The notes under the pieces are model-generated. The model was not told the origin of the DNA. It searched no databases and was given only the letters and a program-made list of their open reading frames with translations. The position numbers and the translations under genes were made by a program. From positions 1 to 64,000 of the forward strand of contig CAWIGR010000001.1 of the NCBI GenBank assembly GCA_963835705.1: a stretch of 64,000 nt of DNA, written 5' to 3'. The DNA comes from JACVRW01 sp963835705 (lineage in GTDB: Bacteria; Actinomycetota; Thermoleophilia; Solirubrobacterales; Thermoleophilaceae). Each line of letters begins with the position of its first letter. The stretch's first letter is position 1. Positions 1-7,909 of this stretch are shown one piece after another.

Positions 1-66
1 TGCTGCGGCCGCGCCCCTCACACGCCCGCGCTTAGACCTTCCTCCCCGTGCTCCCTACCCCGGCGG

Positions 67-90
67 GAGGGCCGGCTTCGGCCGGCCCTC
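67..90. terminator. Perfect hairpin with UUCG-type tetraloop
   Basis: A 10-bp perfect stem closes a TTCG loop (arms 67-76 and 81-90). It lies about 115 bases past the stop of the alcohol dehydrogenase, which reads leftward, so it could end that transcript. No T-run follows on either strand, so this would be a stem-only terminator or mRNA-stabilising hairpin. Nothing else is recognisable in bases 1-203. Confidence 0.45.
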
Positions 91-203
91 TCGTCGTTCC
101 CGAGGGATAGCGCGCCGGCGGTAGCTGGCTCGGCGGCGTCCCGCGCTTCGCCCTTGAGCCACGCGCGCATCCGCTCGTACACCACTGGGTGGTTGTGTAG
201 CGG

Positions 204-1385
204 TCAGGGCTGGAGCAGCACCTTGACGGCGCCGTCCTCCTTCTTCTGGAACATCTCGTACCCGCGCGGGGCCTCGTCGAGCGGCAGCTTGTGGGTGGCG
301 AAGCCCTCCACGCCGAGCGGGTCGCCGTCGGTGAGGAGGGGCATGATGTCGCCCGCCCAGCGCTTCACGTTGGCCTGGCCCATGCGGAGCTGGATCTGCT
401 TGTCGAAGAGCGTGAGCATCGGCAGGGGATCCGCCATCCCGCCGTACACGCCGATCAGCGAGATCGTGCCGCCCCGCCGCACGATGTCGATCGCGAGGTG
501 CAAGGCGTGCAGCCGGTCGATGCCGGCCCTCTCCATCACCTTCTCTGCCACCGCGTCCGGCAGCAACCCGGTCAGCTGCTGCGCGACCTGCGCGCCCGGT
601 GAGCCGTGCGCCTCCATGCCCACCGCGTCGATGACAGAGTCCGGCCCGCGGCCGTCGGTCCGCTCGCGGATCACTTCCGCGAGGTCGTCGTCGTGCTCCT
701 TCAGGTCGAACACCTCCCCGCCGCGAGCGCGGGCGCGCTCGAGCCGCTCCGGCACGAGGTCCACGCCGAAGACGCGATGGCCGCGATGGAGCGCGACGCG
801 CGCCGCCATGTCCCCGATCGGCCCGAGGCCCAGGACGGCCACGCTGCCGCCGTCGGGGATGTCGGCGTACTCGACGGCCTGCCAGGCCGTGGGCAGCACG
901 TCGGACAGGTAGACGAAGCGCTCGTCGGGCGGCCCCTCGGGCACCTTGATGTGCGTGTACTCGGCCTGCGGCACGCGCAGGAACTGCGCCTGACCGCCGG
1001 GCACCTCGCCATACAGCTTGGTGTAGCCGAACAGCGCCGCCCCCATGCCCTCCTCGCGGACCTGCGTCGTCTCGCACTGGGTCTGGAGGCCCTGACCGCA
1101 CATGAAGCACTGCCCGCATGAGATCTGGAACGGGATCACCACGCGGTCGCCGGGCGAAAGCTCGGTCACCTCGCTGCCCACCTCCTCCACGATCCCCATC
1201 GGCTCGTGGCCGAGCACGTCCCCCTCGTTTATGAACGGGCCCATCACCTCGTACAGATGAAGATCGGAGCCGCAGATGGCGGTGGTGGTGATGCGGACGA
1301 GGGCGTCGGTGGGCTGTTCGATCCTCGGGTCGGGGACCTCGTCGATGCGGACGTCGCGCTTGCCGTGCCAGGTGAGAGCTCTCAT
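204..1385 (-). CDS. Zinc-dependent alcohol/formaldehyde-type dehydrogenase
   Basis: A 393-residue medium-chain dehydrogenase. The N-terminal GroES-like half shows the catalytic zinc motif CGSDLH (around residue 38) and GHEPMGIVEEVG. Next comes a structural-zinc cysteine cluster (CGQCFMCGQGLQTQC, around 90-104) and a Rossmann dinucleotide site (LGLGPIGDMAA, around 186). Length and the long insert resemble glutathione-independent formaldehyde dehydrogenase-like proteins, which oxidise alcohols or aldehydes with NAD(P). The substrate cannot be read from sequence. It lies 45 bases downstream of the lipoprotein gene on the same strand, with a hairpin between them, so it may have its own promoter. 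Confidence 0.88.
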   Translation of the reverse strand: MRALTWHGKRDVRIDEVPDPRIEQPTDALVRITTTAICGSDLHLYEVMGPFINEGDVLGHEPMGIVEEVGSEVTELSPGDRVVIPFQISCGQCFMCGQGLQTQCETTQVREEGMGAALFGYTKLYGEVPGGQAQFLRVPQAEYTHIKVPEGPPDERFVYLSDVLPTAWQAVEYADIPDGGSVAVLGLGPIGDMAARVALHRGHRVFGVDLVPERLERARARGGEVFDLKEHDDDLAEVIRERTDGRGPDSVIDAVGMEAHGSPGAQVAQQLTGLLPDAVAEKVMERAGIDRLHALHLAIDIVRRGGTISLIGVYGGMADPLPMLTLFDKQIQLRMGQANVKRWAGDIMPLLTDGDPLGVEGFATHKLPLDEAPRGYEMFQKKEDGAVKVLLQP

Positions 1386-1407
1386 GTCGGGGCGTCTACC
1401 CGCGCCC

Positions 1408-1427
1408 CGGGCCCTAAACAGGGCCCG
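1408..1427 (-). terminator. 8-bp perfect hairpin between lipoprotein and dehydrogenase
   Basis: CGGGCCCT and AGGGCCCG pair around an AAAC loop. The hairpin sits three bases after the lipoprotein stop and 22 bases before the dehydrogenase start. It could attenuate or end the upstream transcript. No U-tract follows. Confidence 0.4.
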
Positions 1428-1430
1428 TGC

Positions 1431-1739
1431 CTAGCTCTCCGCGGCCTCGTGGAAGCTCTGGTCCCGGCAGATGACGATGTCGTCGTCGAAAGCGGCGACC
1501 CCGCCATGCCCGCGGCACGCCTCCACCGCGCGCCTCCCGCGCTCGCTGGTGGAGGTCTGATCGAGGCAGATCACCACGTCGTCGTCGAAGGCGCTGACGC
1601 CGCCGTGCCCCCTGCGTTCGTCGACCGCGGCGGCGCTGCGCTCCTCGCGGTCCCCGGAGTTTCCATCCGACCCGCAGCCCGCCCCGCCGGCAAGGACGAA
1701 CATGGCCGCCACCGGCACTAGCAGCCGTCGCGTCCGCAT
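1431..1739 (-). CDS. Small lipoprotein with an internal tandem repeat
   Basis: 102 residues with a lipoprotein-type signal peptide (MRTRRLLVPVAAMFVLAGGAGC, lipobox GGAGC near residue 22), so it is probably membrane-anchored and exported. The mature part is short and carries two near-identical units: RGHGGVSAFDDDVVICLDQ and RGHGGVAAFDDDIVICRDQ. Each unit has one Cys at the same position and an acidic DDD cluster. I do not recognise a family; the pattern suggests a metal- or redox-related repeat, which is inference. The upstream 1740-1851 stretch is non-coding and could hold the promoter. Confidence 0.65.
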   Translation of the reverse strand: MRTRRLLVPVAAMFVLAGGAGCGSDGNSGDREERSAAAVDERRGHGGVSAFDDDVVICLDQTSTSERGRRAVEACRGHGGVAAFDDDIVICRDQSFHEAAES

Positions 1740-1851
1740 GCGTCCAATTTAACCCGTATGAGCGGTCAGGATCGAGACTGCCCACACCGTCGCGTAGCCG
1801 CGCCACTCGAGCGCGGCCGCCGGCTGGCCGGGCTGACCCCGCGCGAGCTCG

Positions 1852-2697
1852 TCAGCTGGATGGGATGAGCACCCGCGCCAGCGCCCGGTAGTCCTCGAGC
1901 GGCACCCCGCCGTGCCCGACCGGCTGCAGGCAGACGTGGTCGGCGCCGGCGTCGAGATGCGCCTGCACGGCCTCGGCCACCTGCTCGGCCGTGCCGTGCG
2001 GCACGATCGCGTCGATCAGCTTGTCGCTGCCCCCGCCGGCGAGGTCCTCCTCGGCGAAGCCATGCCGGAGCAGGTTGGCGGCGTAGTTGCGGCGCTGGAG
2101 GTAGGGGGCTGCAAAGGCTCGCGCCAGCTCGCGTCCGCTCTGCGCCTCGGGCTCGACCACCACCGTCAGCTCCGGCGCCACCAGCACTCCGGGACCCACG
2201 CGCGCGCGGGCGATGCGCGTGTGGTCCACGGTGGTGAGGTACGGGTGGGCGCCGAGCGAGCGCTCGGCGGCGAGGTCGAGCATCTTCGGCCCGAGCGCCG
2301 CGGCCAGGCGCTGGTCGCGCGGAACGGGCCGCTCCGCCGTGTCGAGGCCGTCGAAGAAGGACCGCATCGTGGCGACGGGTCGCCGGTACTCGCTCGTGGC
2401 CTCTGGATGCCCGATGCCGATGCCGAGCAGGAAGCGGCCGCCGAACTCGTCGTTCAGGCGGCCGTGAGCCGCCGCGACGTCGGCCGGCTCGTGGTGCCAG
2501 ACGTTCAGGATGCCCGTCGCGATTGTCAGCGCCTCCGACCCCTCGAGGAATTGCCGCGCATCTTCCGGCGCCGGGCTCCCGCCGAGCCACAGCGCGCCGA
2601 AGCCGAGCGCCTCGAGCTCGGCCACGCCCTCGGCGCCCTCCTGATGCCGGCGCCATATCCCGATCCTCCCCAGCGAGGCCATTCGATCGTTCGCCAT
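1852..2697 (-). CDS. LLM-class F420-dependent oxidoreductase
   Basis: About 281 residues of the luciferase-like monooxygenase fold. Visible family features are the ALWLGGSP start strand, IATGILNVW around residue 65, a FLLGIGIGHPE turn near 95 and C-terminal GTAEQVAEAVQAHLDAGADHV. This matches the actinobacterial TIGR03620-like subfamily that uses deazaflavin F420. Substrate unknown. Possible starts are ATG at 2712, 2697 and 2682; the last would give the usual MxSLGRIGIW beginning, with an AAAGGA site 11-15 bases upstream. It is divergent from the epimerase gene with fewer than 100 bases between. Confidence 0.85.
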   Translation of the reverse strand: MANDRMASLGRIGIWRRHQEGAEGVAELEALGFGALWLGGSPAPEDARQFLEGSEALTIATGILNVWHHEPADVAAAHGRLNDEFGGRFLLGIGIGHPEATSEYRRPVATMRSFFDGLDTAERPVPRDQRLAAALGPKMLDLAAERSLGAHPYLTTVDHTRIARARVGPGVLVAPELTVVVEPEAQSGRELARAFAAPYLQRRNYAANLLRHGFAEEDLAGGGSDKLIDAIVPHGTAEQVAEAVQAHLDAGADHVCLQPVGHGGVPLEDYRALARVLIPSS

Positions 2698-2780
2698 CCT
2701 TTCAGGCTGCATGGCCGAAAAGCCGGACCGTGGCGCCCGTGAACGCGGCGGCCCGACCCCGCGGCTGGTATGCCTGTGGC

Positions 2781-3758
2781 ATGAGGGTCCTCGTCACAGG
2801 CAGCTCCGGGCATCTCGGCGAGGCGCTGGTCCGCGTTCTCGGTGCCGACGGGGTGGACGTTGTCGGGCTCGACGTGCTCGACTCGCCCCACACCGATGTG
2901 GTGGGCTCGATCGCCGATCGCGCCGTCGCACGACGCAGCATGGCCGGCGTGGAGGCGGTCCTCCACGCCGCCACGCTCCACAAGCCGCATGTGGGCTCGC
3001 ACGGGCGGCAGGAGTTCGTGGACACCAACATCACGGGCACGCTCAACCTGCTCGAGGAGGCGGTGGCGGCCGGCGTGGGCGCCTTCGTGTTCACGAGCAC
3101 CACGAGCGCCTTCGGCGAGGCGCTCAGCCCGAAGCCCGGCGAGCCGGCGGCTTGGATCGACGAGCAGGTCGCGCCCGTGCCGCGCAACATCTACGGCGCG
3201 ACGAAGAAGGCGGCCGAGGACCTCTGCGAGCTCGCTCACCGCGACCAGGGCCTGCCGTGCCTGATCCTTCGCACCTCCCGCTTCTTCCCCGAGGCGGACG
3301 ACCGCGAGGACGTCCGCAACCGCTACCCCGACGCGAACGTCAAGGTGAACGAGCTGCTGTACCGGCGGGGTGACATCGAGGACATGGTGAGCGCGCACCG
3401 GCTCGCCCTCGAGCGCGCGCTGGAGATCGGCTTCGGGCGTTACATCGTGAGCGCCACCACTCCGTTCACGCGCGGCGACCTGGCGGAGCTGCGCGCCGAC
3501 GCCCCCGCGGTGGTTCGCCGGTTGTTTCCGGACTACGAGGCGACCTACGCGGAGCGCGGCTGGAGCATGTTCCCCTCCATCGACCGCGTGTACGACAACG
3601 CACGGGCCCGCGAGGAGCTGGGGTGGGCGCCGCGGTACGACTTCCGCCACGCGCTCGACCGCGTCGCGGCCGGCGAGGAGCCGCGCAGCGAGCTGGCCGT
3701 GGCGGTGGGCGCGAAGGGCTACCACGCCGTGCCCACGGGCGTGTACACGGTGCGGTAG
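2781..3758 (+). CDS. NAD-dependent epimerase/dehydratase (extended SDR)
   Basis: 325 residues. N-terminal NAD-binding motif VTGSSGHLGEALVRVLG, a catalytic YGATKK motif (YxxxK) around residue 142, and an upstream serine in FTSTTSAFGE. The start ATG at 2781 places the Rossmann strand at the very N-terminus, as in the family. It converges with the SRPBCC gene, whose stop codon abuts its own with no spacer. A short ATGCC-TGT-GGCAT palindrome covers the start codon. Sugar-nucleotide or other substrate is not predictable. Confidence 0.87.
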   Translation: MRVLVTGSSGHLGEALVRVLGADGVDVVGLDVLDSPHTDVVGSIADRAVARRSMAGVEAVLHAATLHKPHVGSHGRQEFVDTNITGTLNLLEEAVAAGVGAFVFTSTTSAFGEALSPKPGEPAAWIDEQVAPVPRNIYGATKKAAEDLCELAHRDQGLPCLILRTSRFFPEADDREDVRNRYPDANVKVNELLYRRGDIEDMVSAHRLALERALEIGFGRYIVSATTPFTRGDLAELRADAPAVVRRLFPDYEATYAERGWSMFPSIDRVYDNARAREELGWAPRYDFRHALDRVAAGEEPRSELAVAVGAKGYHAVPTGVYTVR

Positions 3759-4202
3759 CTAGCCCGCTGCCAGGCGCTCCGCGATCCGGTCGAAGAACCC
3801 TCCCCAGCCCTGCTTCGCGCGCTCGTACTGCTCCGGGAGCATCGATCCGCGCTGCTCGAACGCCATCTCGGTGCGGCCGTCGCCGAGATCGATGAACTCG
3901 ACGATCACGAGCTCGTAGGCCTCGCCGGGGCGGTCCGAAACCGTGAACACGAGCCGCTCGGGCTCGCTCACCTCGCGGAACTCGCCCCACCAGTGGATCT
4001 CGCGCCGGCCCGGCTCGGCGTACATGGTCAGCCGCCACGCGCCGCCCGGGCTCACGTCCATCGACACGGTCGAGAGCGGCACGTCCGACTGGGTGCCTCC
4101 GAACCAGTCGGCGAACCGCTCGGGCTCGGTCCACTCCTTCCAGACGCGCTCGCGCGGGGCGTCGAAGACGCGCTTGACCTTGAGGCCGTACTGCTCAGGC
4201 AC
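3759..4202 (-). CDS. SRPBCC/AHSA1-family protein
   Basis: 147 residues of the Bet v1-like ligand-binding fold typical of Aha1-type domains: VFDAPRERVWKEWTEPE near the N-terminus, GGAWRLTMY mid-protein and TEMAFEQRGSM then GWGGFFDRIAERL at the end. It overlaps the 3' end of the ArsR gene by 8 bases, so the two are co-translated. ArsR plus SRPBCC pairs are common in actinobacteria. The regulator probably controls this gene and the divergent DHFR-like gene. Ligand unknown. Confidence 0.86.
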   Translation of the reverse strand: MPEQYGLKVKRVFDAPRERVWKEWTEPERFADWFGGTQSDVPLSTVSMDVSPGGAWRLTMYAEPGRREIHWWGEFREVSEPERLVFTVSDRPGEAYELVIVEFIDLGDGRTEMAFEQRGSMLPEQYERAKQGWGGFFDRIAERLAAG

Positions 4203-4533
4203 CGCCGGGAGTCTCCCCGGACGCCAGCCGCTCGTCCAGGCGATCGAAGCCGGCCTCCCAGAAGCGGCGGTAGCCGAGCAGCCATTCGACGGCGTCCTCG
4301 AGCGGGTCGCCGACCAGGCGCGACGGGCGCAGCTGTGCTGTGCGGCCGCGCTCGATCAGGCCGGCGCGCTCGAGTACCTGCAGGTGCTGGGAGACCGCCT
4401 GCCCGCTGATCGGGAACCCCCTCGCGAGCTCGTTGACGCTCGCCTCGCCCTCGGAGAGCCGGGCGACGATCGCGCGGCGCGTCGGATGCGCGAGCGCGGC
4501 GAAGGTGGCACTGAGCTGGTCGTCGGAGCGCAT
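4195..4533 (-). CDS. ArsR-family transcriptional regulator
   Basis: 112 residues starting at MRSDDQLSATFAALAHPTRR, the usual beginning of these winged-helix repressors, with the recognition helix region PISGQAVSQHLQVLERAGLI. No metal-binding cysteines are visible, so this is a non-metal (SdpR-like) ArsR type. An in-frame start 60 bases upstream exists but would read through the operator. The gene's start codon nearly touches the palindromic site at 4537-4570, so autorepression is likely. First gene of an ArsR-SRPBCC operon. Confidence 0.88.
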   Translation of the reverse strand: MRSDDQLSATFAALAHPTRRAIVARLSEGEASVNELARGFPISGQAVSQHLQVLERAGLIERGRTAQLRPSRLVGDPLEDAVEWLLGYRRFWEAGFDRLDERLASGETPGGA

Positions 4534-4536
4534 CAA

Positions 4537-4570
4537 TCCAAGTAATATCTTGGACAAGTAACTGCTTGGA
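4537..4570. promoter_or_regulatory. Probable ArsR operator: palindrome plus direct repeat
   Basis: TCCAAG-TAATAT-CTTGGA is a perfect 6-bp-arm palindrome at 4537-4554. Sixteen bases on, CAAGTAACTGCTTGGA (4555-4570) repeats it with a CAAG/CTTG core. The sites lie in the 83-bp divergent region, abutting the ArsR start and upstream of the DHFR-like gene, a location expected to repress both directions. The region is visibly more AT-rich than its surroundings. Confidence 0.7.
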
Positions 4571-4616
4571 TATAGTAGCCCCCGAACGGACAAGCCGCAA
4601 GCTGAGGAGGAACGAG

Positions 4617-5186
4617 ATGGGAACGATCGTGGTCACCGAGTTCGTCTCGCTCGACGGCGTGATGGAGGGCCCGGCCGGGGACAACGACTTCGAGCGCGGG
4701 GCCTGGAGCTTCGAGTTCTCCCGCGGGGACGAGGGAGACAAGTTCAAGCTGGACGAGACGATGGGATCCGACGCCCTGCTGCTCGGCCGGGTCACCTATG
4801 AGGGCTTCGCCAGGGCGTGGCCGGACCGAAAGGACGAGTACGGGTTCGCCGACAAGTTCAACAACATGCCCAAGTACGTGGTCTCCTCGACGCTCAGCGA
4901 CCCGGAGTGGACCAACTCGACGGTGCTGAAGGGCGACCTCGCCGAGGCCGTGTCCGAGATCAAGGGGCGGCACGACGGCGATGTCGTGGTCCACGGCAGC
5001 GCCCAGCTCGTGCAGGAGCTGATCGAGCGGGATCTCGTGGACGAGCTTCGGCTGATGGTGTTCCCGGTGGTTCTGGGCACGGGCAAGCGGCTATTCGGCG
5101 ACACCAGCGAGATGAAGCCCCTCGAGCTGGTGGACTCGAAGGTGGTGGGCGACGGCGTGGCGATCATGGTCTACGCGCGGGCCTGA
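4617..5186 (+). CDS. Dihydrofolate reductase/RibD C-terminal-fold protein
   Basis: 189 residues: VVTEFVSLDGVMEGP at the start, LLLGRVTYEGFA around 58, and VHGSAQLVQELIERDLVDEL in the C-terminal half, all typical of the RibD_C/DHFR-like reductase family (NADPH-binding). A strong GAGGAGG site six bases upstream fixes the start at 4617. Divergent from arsR/SRPBCC and probably under the same operator. Physiological substrate unknown; these proteins are usually not true folate enzymes. Confidence 0.88.
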   Translation: MGTIVVTEFVSLDGVMEGPAGDNDFERGAWSFEFSRGDEGDKFKLDETMGSDALLLGRVTYEGFARAWPDRKDEYGFADKFNNMPKYVVSSTLSDPEWTNSTVLKGDLAEAVSEIKGRHDGDVVVHGSAQLVQELIERDLVDELRLMVFPVVLGTGKRLFGDTSEMKPLELVDSKVVGDGVAIMVYARA

Positions 5187-5240
5187 GCGTCGGCCGTCCC
5201 TTGACCGGCGCGCTTCCGGTGCGTAGCTTCGCCGGGCCGC

Positions 5241-6038
5241 ATGCCGATCGGTAAGCCCGGGGACCCCGTCACCCACATCAGCCAGGCGTATTCAGACCGC
5301 GTGGAGGTGCGCGGCCGCGACCTCACGGGCGACCTGATGGGCAGGGTGAGCTTCACTGAGTACTTCCACTTGCTCCTGACCGGCCGCGAGCCGACCGAGG
5401 ACCAGCGCTTTTTCCTCGACCTGCTGCTCGTGGCGATCGCCGAGCACGGGATGATGCCCACCAACGTGGCCGCCCGCATGACGCTCGCGGCCGATCCGGG
5501 CTCGCTGCACGGGGCCGTGGCGGCCGGGATCCTCGGCTGCGGCCCGGTGATCCTCGGCACCGCCGAGGGCTGCGCGCGGCTGCTCGAGGAGGCCCAGGAG
5601 CGGGTGGCTTCCGGCGCGGAGCCCGCGGAGGTCGCCGGGGAAGCCGTGCGCGCGATCCGAGTCTCGGGCGGCCGGGTGCCGGGCTTCGGCCACCCGGTCC
5701 ACCGCCCGCTCGACCCGCGCGCCGAGCGCATCCTCGAGCTCGCCGACGCCCGCGGGGCGAGCGGGCCGCACATGCTGCTCGCGCGCCGCGTGCGCGACGC
5801 CGCGGCCGAGGCCTGGGGGCGGCCGCTCACGATGAACGTGTCGATGCCGATCGCGGCGGTGATGCTCGACCTGGGCTTCTCCTCCGCCACGGTGAAGTCC
5901 GTTCCGATCCTCGCGCGCACGGCCGGCCTGCTCGCTCACCTGGCCGAGGAGCAGCAGCGGCCGCTCGGGTTCCTGATGGCCGGACGGGCCGAGGAGGCGG
6001 TCGAGTACGAGCGCGGGCCGAAGGACGGCGCCGGCTGA
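5241..6038 (+). CDS. Citryl-CoA lyase-like (short citrate synthase family)
   Basis: 265 residues, about two-thirds of a full citrate synthase, which fits citryl-CoA lyase-type proteins. Catalytic-type histidines are seen in DPGSLHGAVAAG (around residue 90) and GFGHPVHRPLDPR (around 150), and a C-terminal KSVPILARTAGLLAHLAEE helix matches the family. It would cleave or form a citryl-CoA-like C-C bond, releasing acetyl-CoA. The stop overlaps the next gene's ATG by one base, so it starts a tight operon with a CoA ligase. The natural substrate may be a related hydroxy-acyl-CoA. Confidence 0.8.
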   Translation: MPIGKPGDPVTHISQAYSDRVEVRGRDLTGDLMGRVSFTEYFHLLLTGREPTEDQRFFLDLLLVAIAEHGMMPTNVAARMTLAADPGSLHGAVAAGILGCGPVILGTAEGCARLLEEAQERVASGAEPAEVAGEAVRAIRVSGGRVPGFGHPVHRPLDPRAERILELADARGASGPHMLLARRVRDAAAEAWGRPLTMNVSMPIAAVMLDLGFSSATVKSVPILARTAGLLAHLAEEQQRPLGFLMAGRAEEAVEYERGPKDGAG

Positions 6039-7324
6039 TGCTCGCGCCCGAGGTCGAGACCCGGCCCTGGGCCGAGCAGCTCGCCGCCGACGAGGAGCCC
6101 TACCGCGCCCAGCTCGCCTACCTGTTCGAGCGCTCGGCCTTCTACCGCGAGAAGCTGGAGGTGGCCGGTGTCACATCGGCCGACGCGGCGGGCGGGTTGA
6201 CGCAGATCGGGGAGCTCCCGCTCACGGAGAAGCGGGAGCTCAAGGCCACGGCGACGGCCGGCAATCCGGTTGGCACGCACCTCTGCGTAGGCCCCTCCGA
6301 GATCGTCCGCATCTACTCCACGAGCGGCACGACCGGCACGCCGAGCTACATCCCGCTCACGGCGGGCGACCTGGAGAACTGGGTGACCGCCTCGGCGCGG
6401 AGCTACGCGGCCTCCGGTGTGGCGGCGGGACAGCGACTTGTCTCCACCTACGGCGCCGGCCCCTTCGCGGCCGGCGCCGCTCTCGATGCGTTCGAGCGAA
6501 TCGGCCTCTCGCACATCCCGCTCGGCAGCGGCAACACGGAGCGGCTCGTGCGCGCGATCGAGCAGCTGCGGCCGGAGGCCGCGGCGCTCACGCCGTCCTA
6601 CGCCGCCCATGTCGCCGAGCGGTTCGACGTCCGCGGGTCCAGCGTGCAACGCGTGCTGGTGGCGGGCGAGCCCGGTGGCGGCGAGCCGGCCTTTCGCGCA
6701 CAGCTCGAGGAGGGCTGGGGCGCGCGTGTGACGGAGGCGATGGGAATCGGGGACATCGGCGTGTCGCTGTGGGGCGAGTGCAAGGCGCGCGACGGGATGC
6801 ACCTGGGCGCGCGGGACTTCGTGCACGCCGAGCTGGTCGACCCCGCGACGGGCGGTGCGCTGGCCATGCAGGACGGCGCCGCCGGCGAGCTCGTGCTCAC
6901 CCACCTGCGCCATCGCGCCGCGCCGCTGCTGCGCTTCCGCACGCGCGACCACGTGGAGGTCCGCATGAGCCCCTGCCCGTGCGGCCGCACGGGCCCGCGC
7001 ATACGGTGCGTCGGGCGCACCGACGACATGCTCATCGTGCGCGGCGTGAACGTCTTCCCGTCCGCCGTCCGCGAGGTGGTGGGCGCCTTCGCCCCCGACG
7101 TGAGCGGCCACATCCTGGTGAAGCCGCGCGGGGAGGGCGTCAAGCAGGATCCGCCGCTGCCTGTCAGCGTGGAGCTCGCGCGTGGGGCGAGCGCCCATCC
7201 CGAGCTGGCGGAATCGATCCGCGAGCGGCTGCGGGGCGTACTTACCGTCCAGACGCGTGTGGACCTGGTGCCGTGGGGGACCCTGGGGCGAAGCGAGTAC
7301 AAGTCGAGGCTGGTCGAGCATTGA
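6038..7324 (+). CDS. Phenylacetate-CoA ligase-like AMP-forming enzyme
   Basis: 428 residues of the PaaK family of adenylate-forming CoA ligases. Visible are the FERSAFYREKL N-terminal motif, the AMP-binding loop YSTSGTTGTPSYIPLT (around residue 89), CPCGRTGPRI, and the C-terminal hinge VGRTDDMLIVRGVNVFPSAV. Family members activate aromatic or other carboxylic acids to CoA thioesters with ATP. Position between a citryl-CoA lyase-like and a VOC gene suggests the acid is degraded by C-C cleavage; the acid itself is unknown. Confidence 0.85.
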   Translation: MLAPEVETRPWAEQLAADEEPYRAQLAYLFERSAFYREKLEVAGVTSADAAGGLTQIGELPLTEKRELKATATAGNPVGTHLCVGPSEIVRIYSTSGTTGTPSYIPLTAGDLENWVTASARSYAASGVAAGQRLVSTYGAGPFAAGAALDAFERIGLSHIPLGSGNTERLVRAIEQLRPEAAALTPSYAAHVAERFDVRGSSVQRVLVAGEPGGGEPAFRAQLEEGWGARVTEAMGIGDIGVSLWGECKARDGMHLGARDFVHAELVDPATGGALAMQDGAAGELVLTHLRHRAAPLLRFRTRDHVEVRMSPCPCGRTGPRIRCVGRTDDMLIVRGVNVFPSAVREVVGAFAPDVSGHILVKPRGEGVKQDPPLPVSVELARGASAHPELAESIRERLRGVLTVQTRVDLVPWGTLGRSEYKSRLVEH

Positions 7325-7337
7325 TCCGAGGAGGGAG

Positions 7338-7898
7338 ATGAGGAAGCTCCAGAGCCAGGGCGTCCACCACATCACGATCGTCGGGGCCGACCGGCAGACG
7401 TCGATCGACTTCTGGGAGGGCGTCCTCGGTATGCCCTTCGTCTTCGAGCAGCCGAACCTCGACAACGAGTCGGAGAGCCACCTCTACTTCGACCCGGGGG
7501 ACGGGCGCCTGATCACGGTCTTCACCAACGAGGAGCGCGTGCCCGATCCGGCCCGGACGCCCACGGACCCGGGCTGCGTGCACCACCTCGCGTTCGCGGT
7601 CTCGCAGGCCACCTTCTGGCAGGCGGCCGAGCGGCTGGAGGAGCGCGGAGTCCGCCACAGCGGTGTGAAGGACCGCGGCTTCATGGACTCGATCTACTTC
7701 GAGGACCCGCTCGGGCTGCTCATCGAGCTCGCGTCGTACCGCTTCGAGCCGCCGGGCGGCTTCACGCACGCCGAGGTGCTGCTGGAAGCGCACAAGATCC
7801 GCGTCGAGCGCGGCGACTACAACATCGACCGCGCTCACCTGGCGGATGCCATCGAAACCCTCGTCCGGCGATCGCGTGGATCGCTCTCGGACGACTGA
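7338..7898 (+). CDS. VOC-family protein (glyoxalase/extradiol dioxygenase fold)
   Basis: 186 residues with two betaalphabeta-betabetabeta modules: VHHITIVGADRQTSIDFWEG at the N-terminus and VHHLAFAVSQATFWQAAERL near residue 77, with LLIELASYRFEPP at the second module's end supplying the third ligand. Metal-binding His/His/Glu pattern is intact. Start at 7338 is set by GAGGAGGGAG just upstream, 13 bases after the ligase stop. Could be an isomerase, glyoxalase or dioxygenase in the same pathway. Confidence 0.85.
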   Translation: MRKLQSQGVHHITIVGADRQTSIDFWEGVLGMPFVFEQPNLDNESESHLYFDPGDGRLITVFTNEERVPDPARTPTDPGCVHHLAFAVSQATFWQAAERLEERGVRHSGVKDRGFMDSIYFEDPLGLLIELASYRFEPPGGFTHAEVLLEAHKIRVERGDYNIDRAHLADAIETLVRRSRGSLSDD

Positions 7899-7909
7899 CG
7901 GGAGGTCAC

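Noticed and set aside
55..1119. Long open frame overlapping the alcohol dehydrogenase on the same strand
   Set aside because: Arginine/alanine-rich shadow of the dehydrogenase gene, without any family motif; a by-product of high GC.
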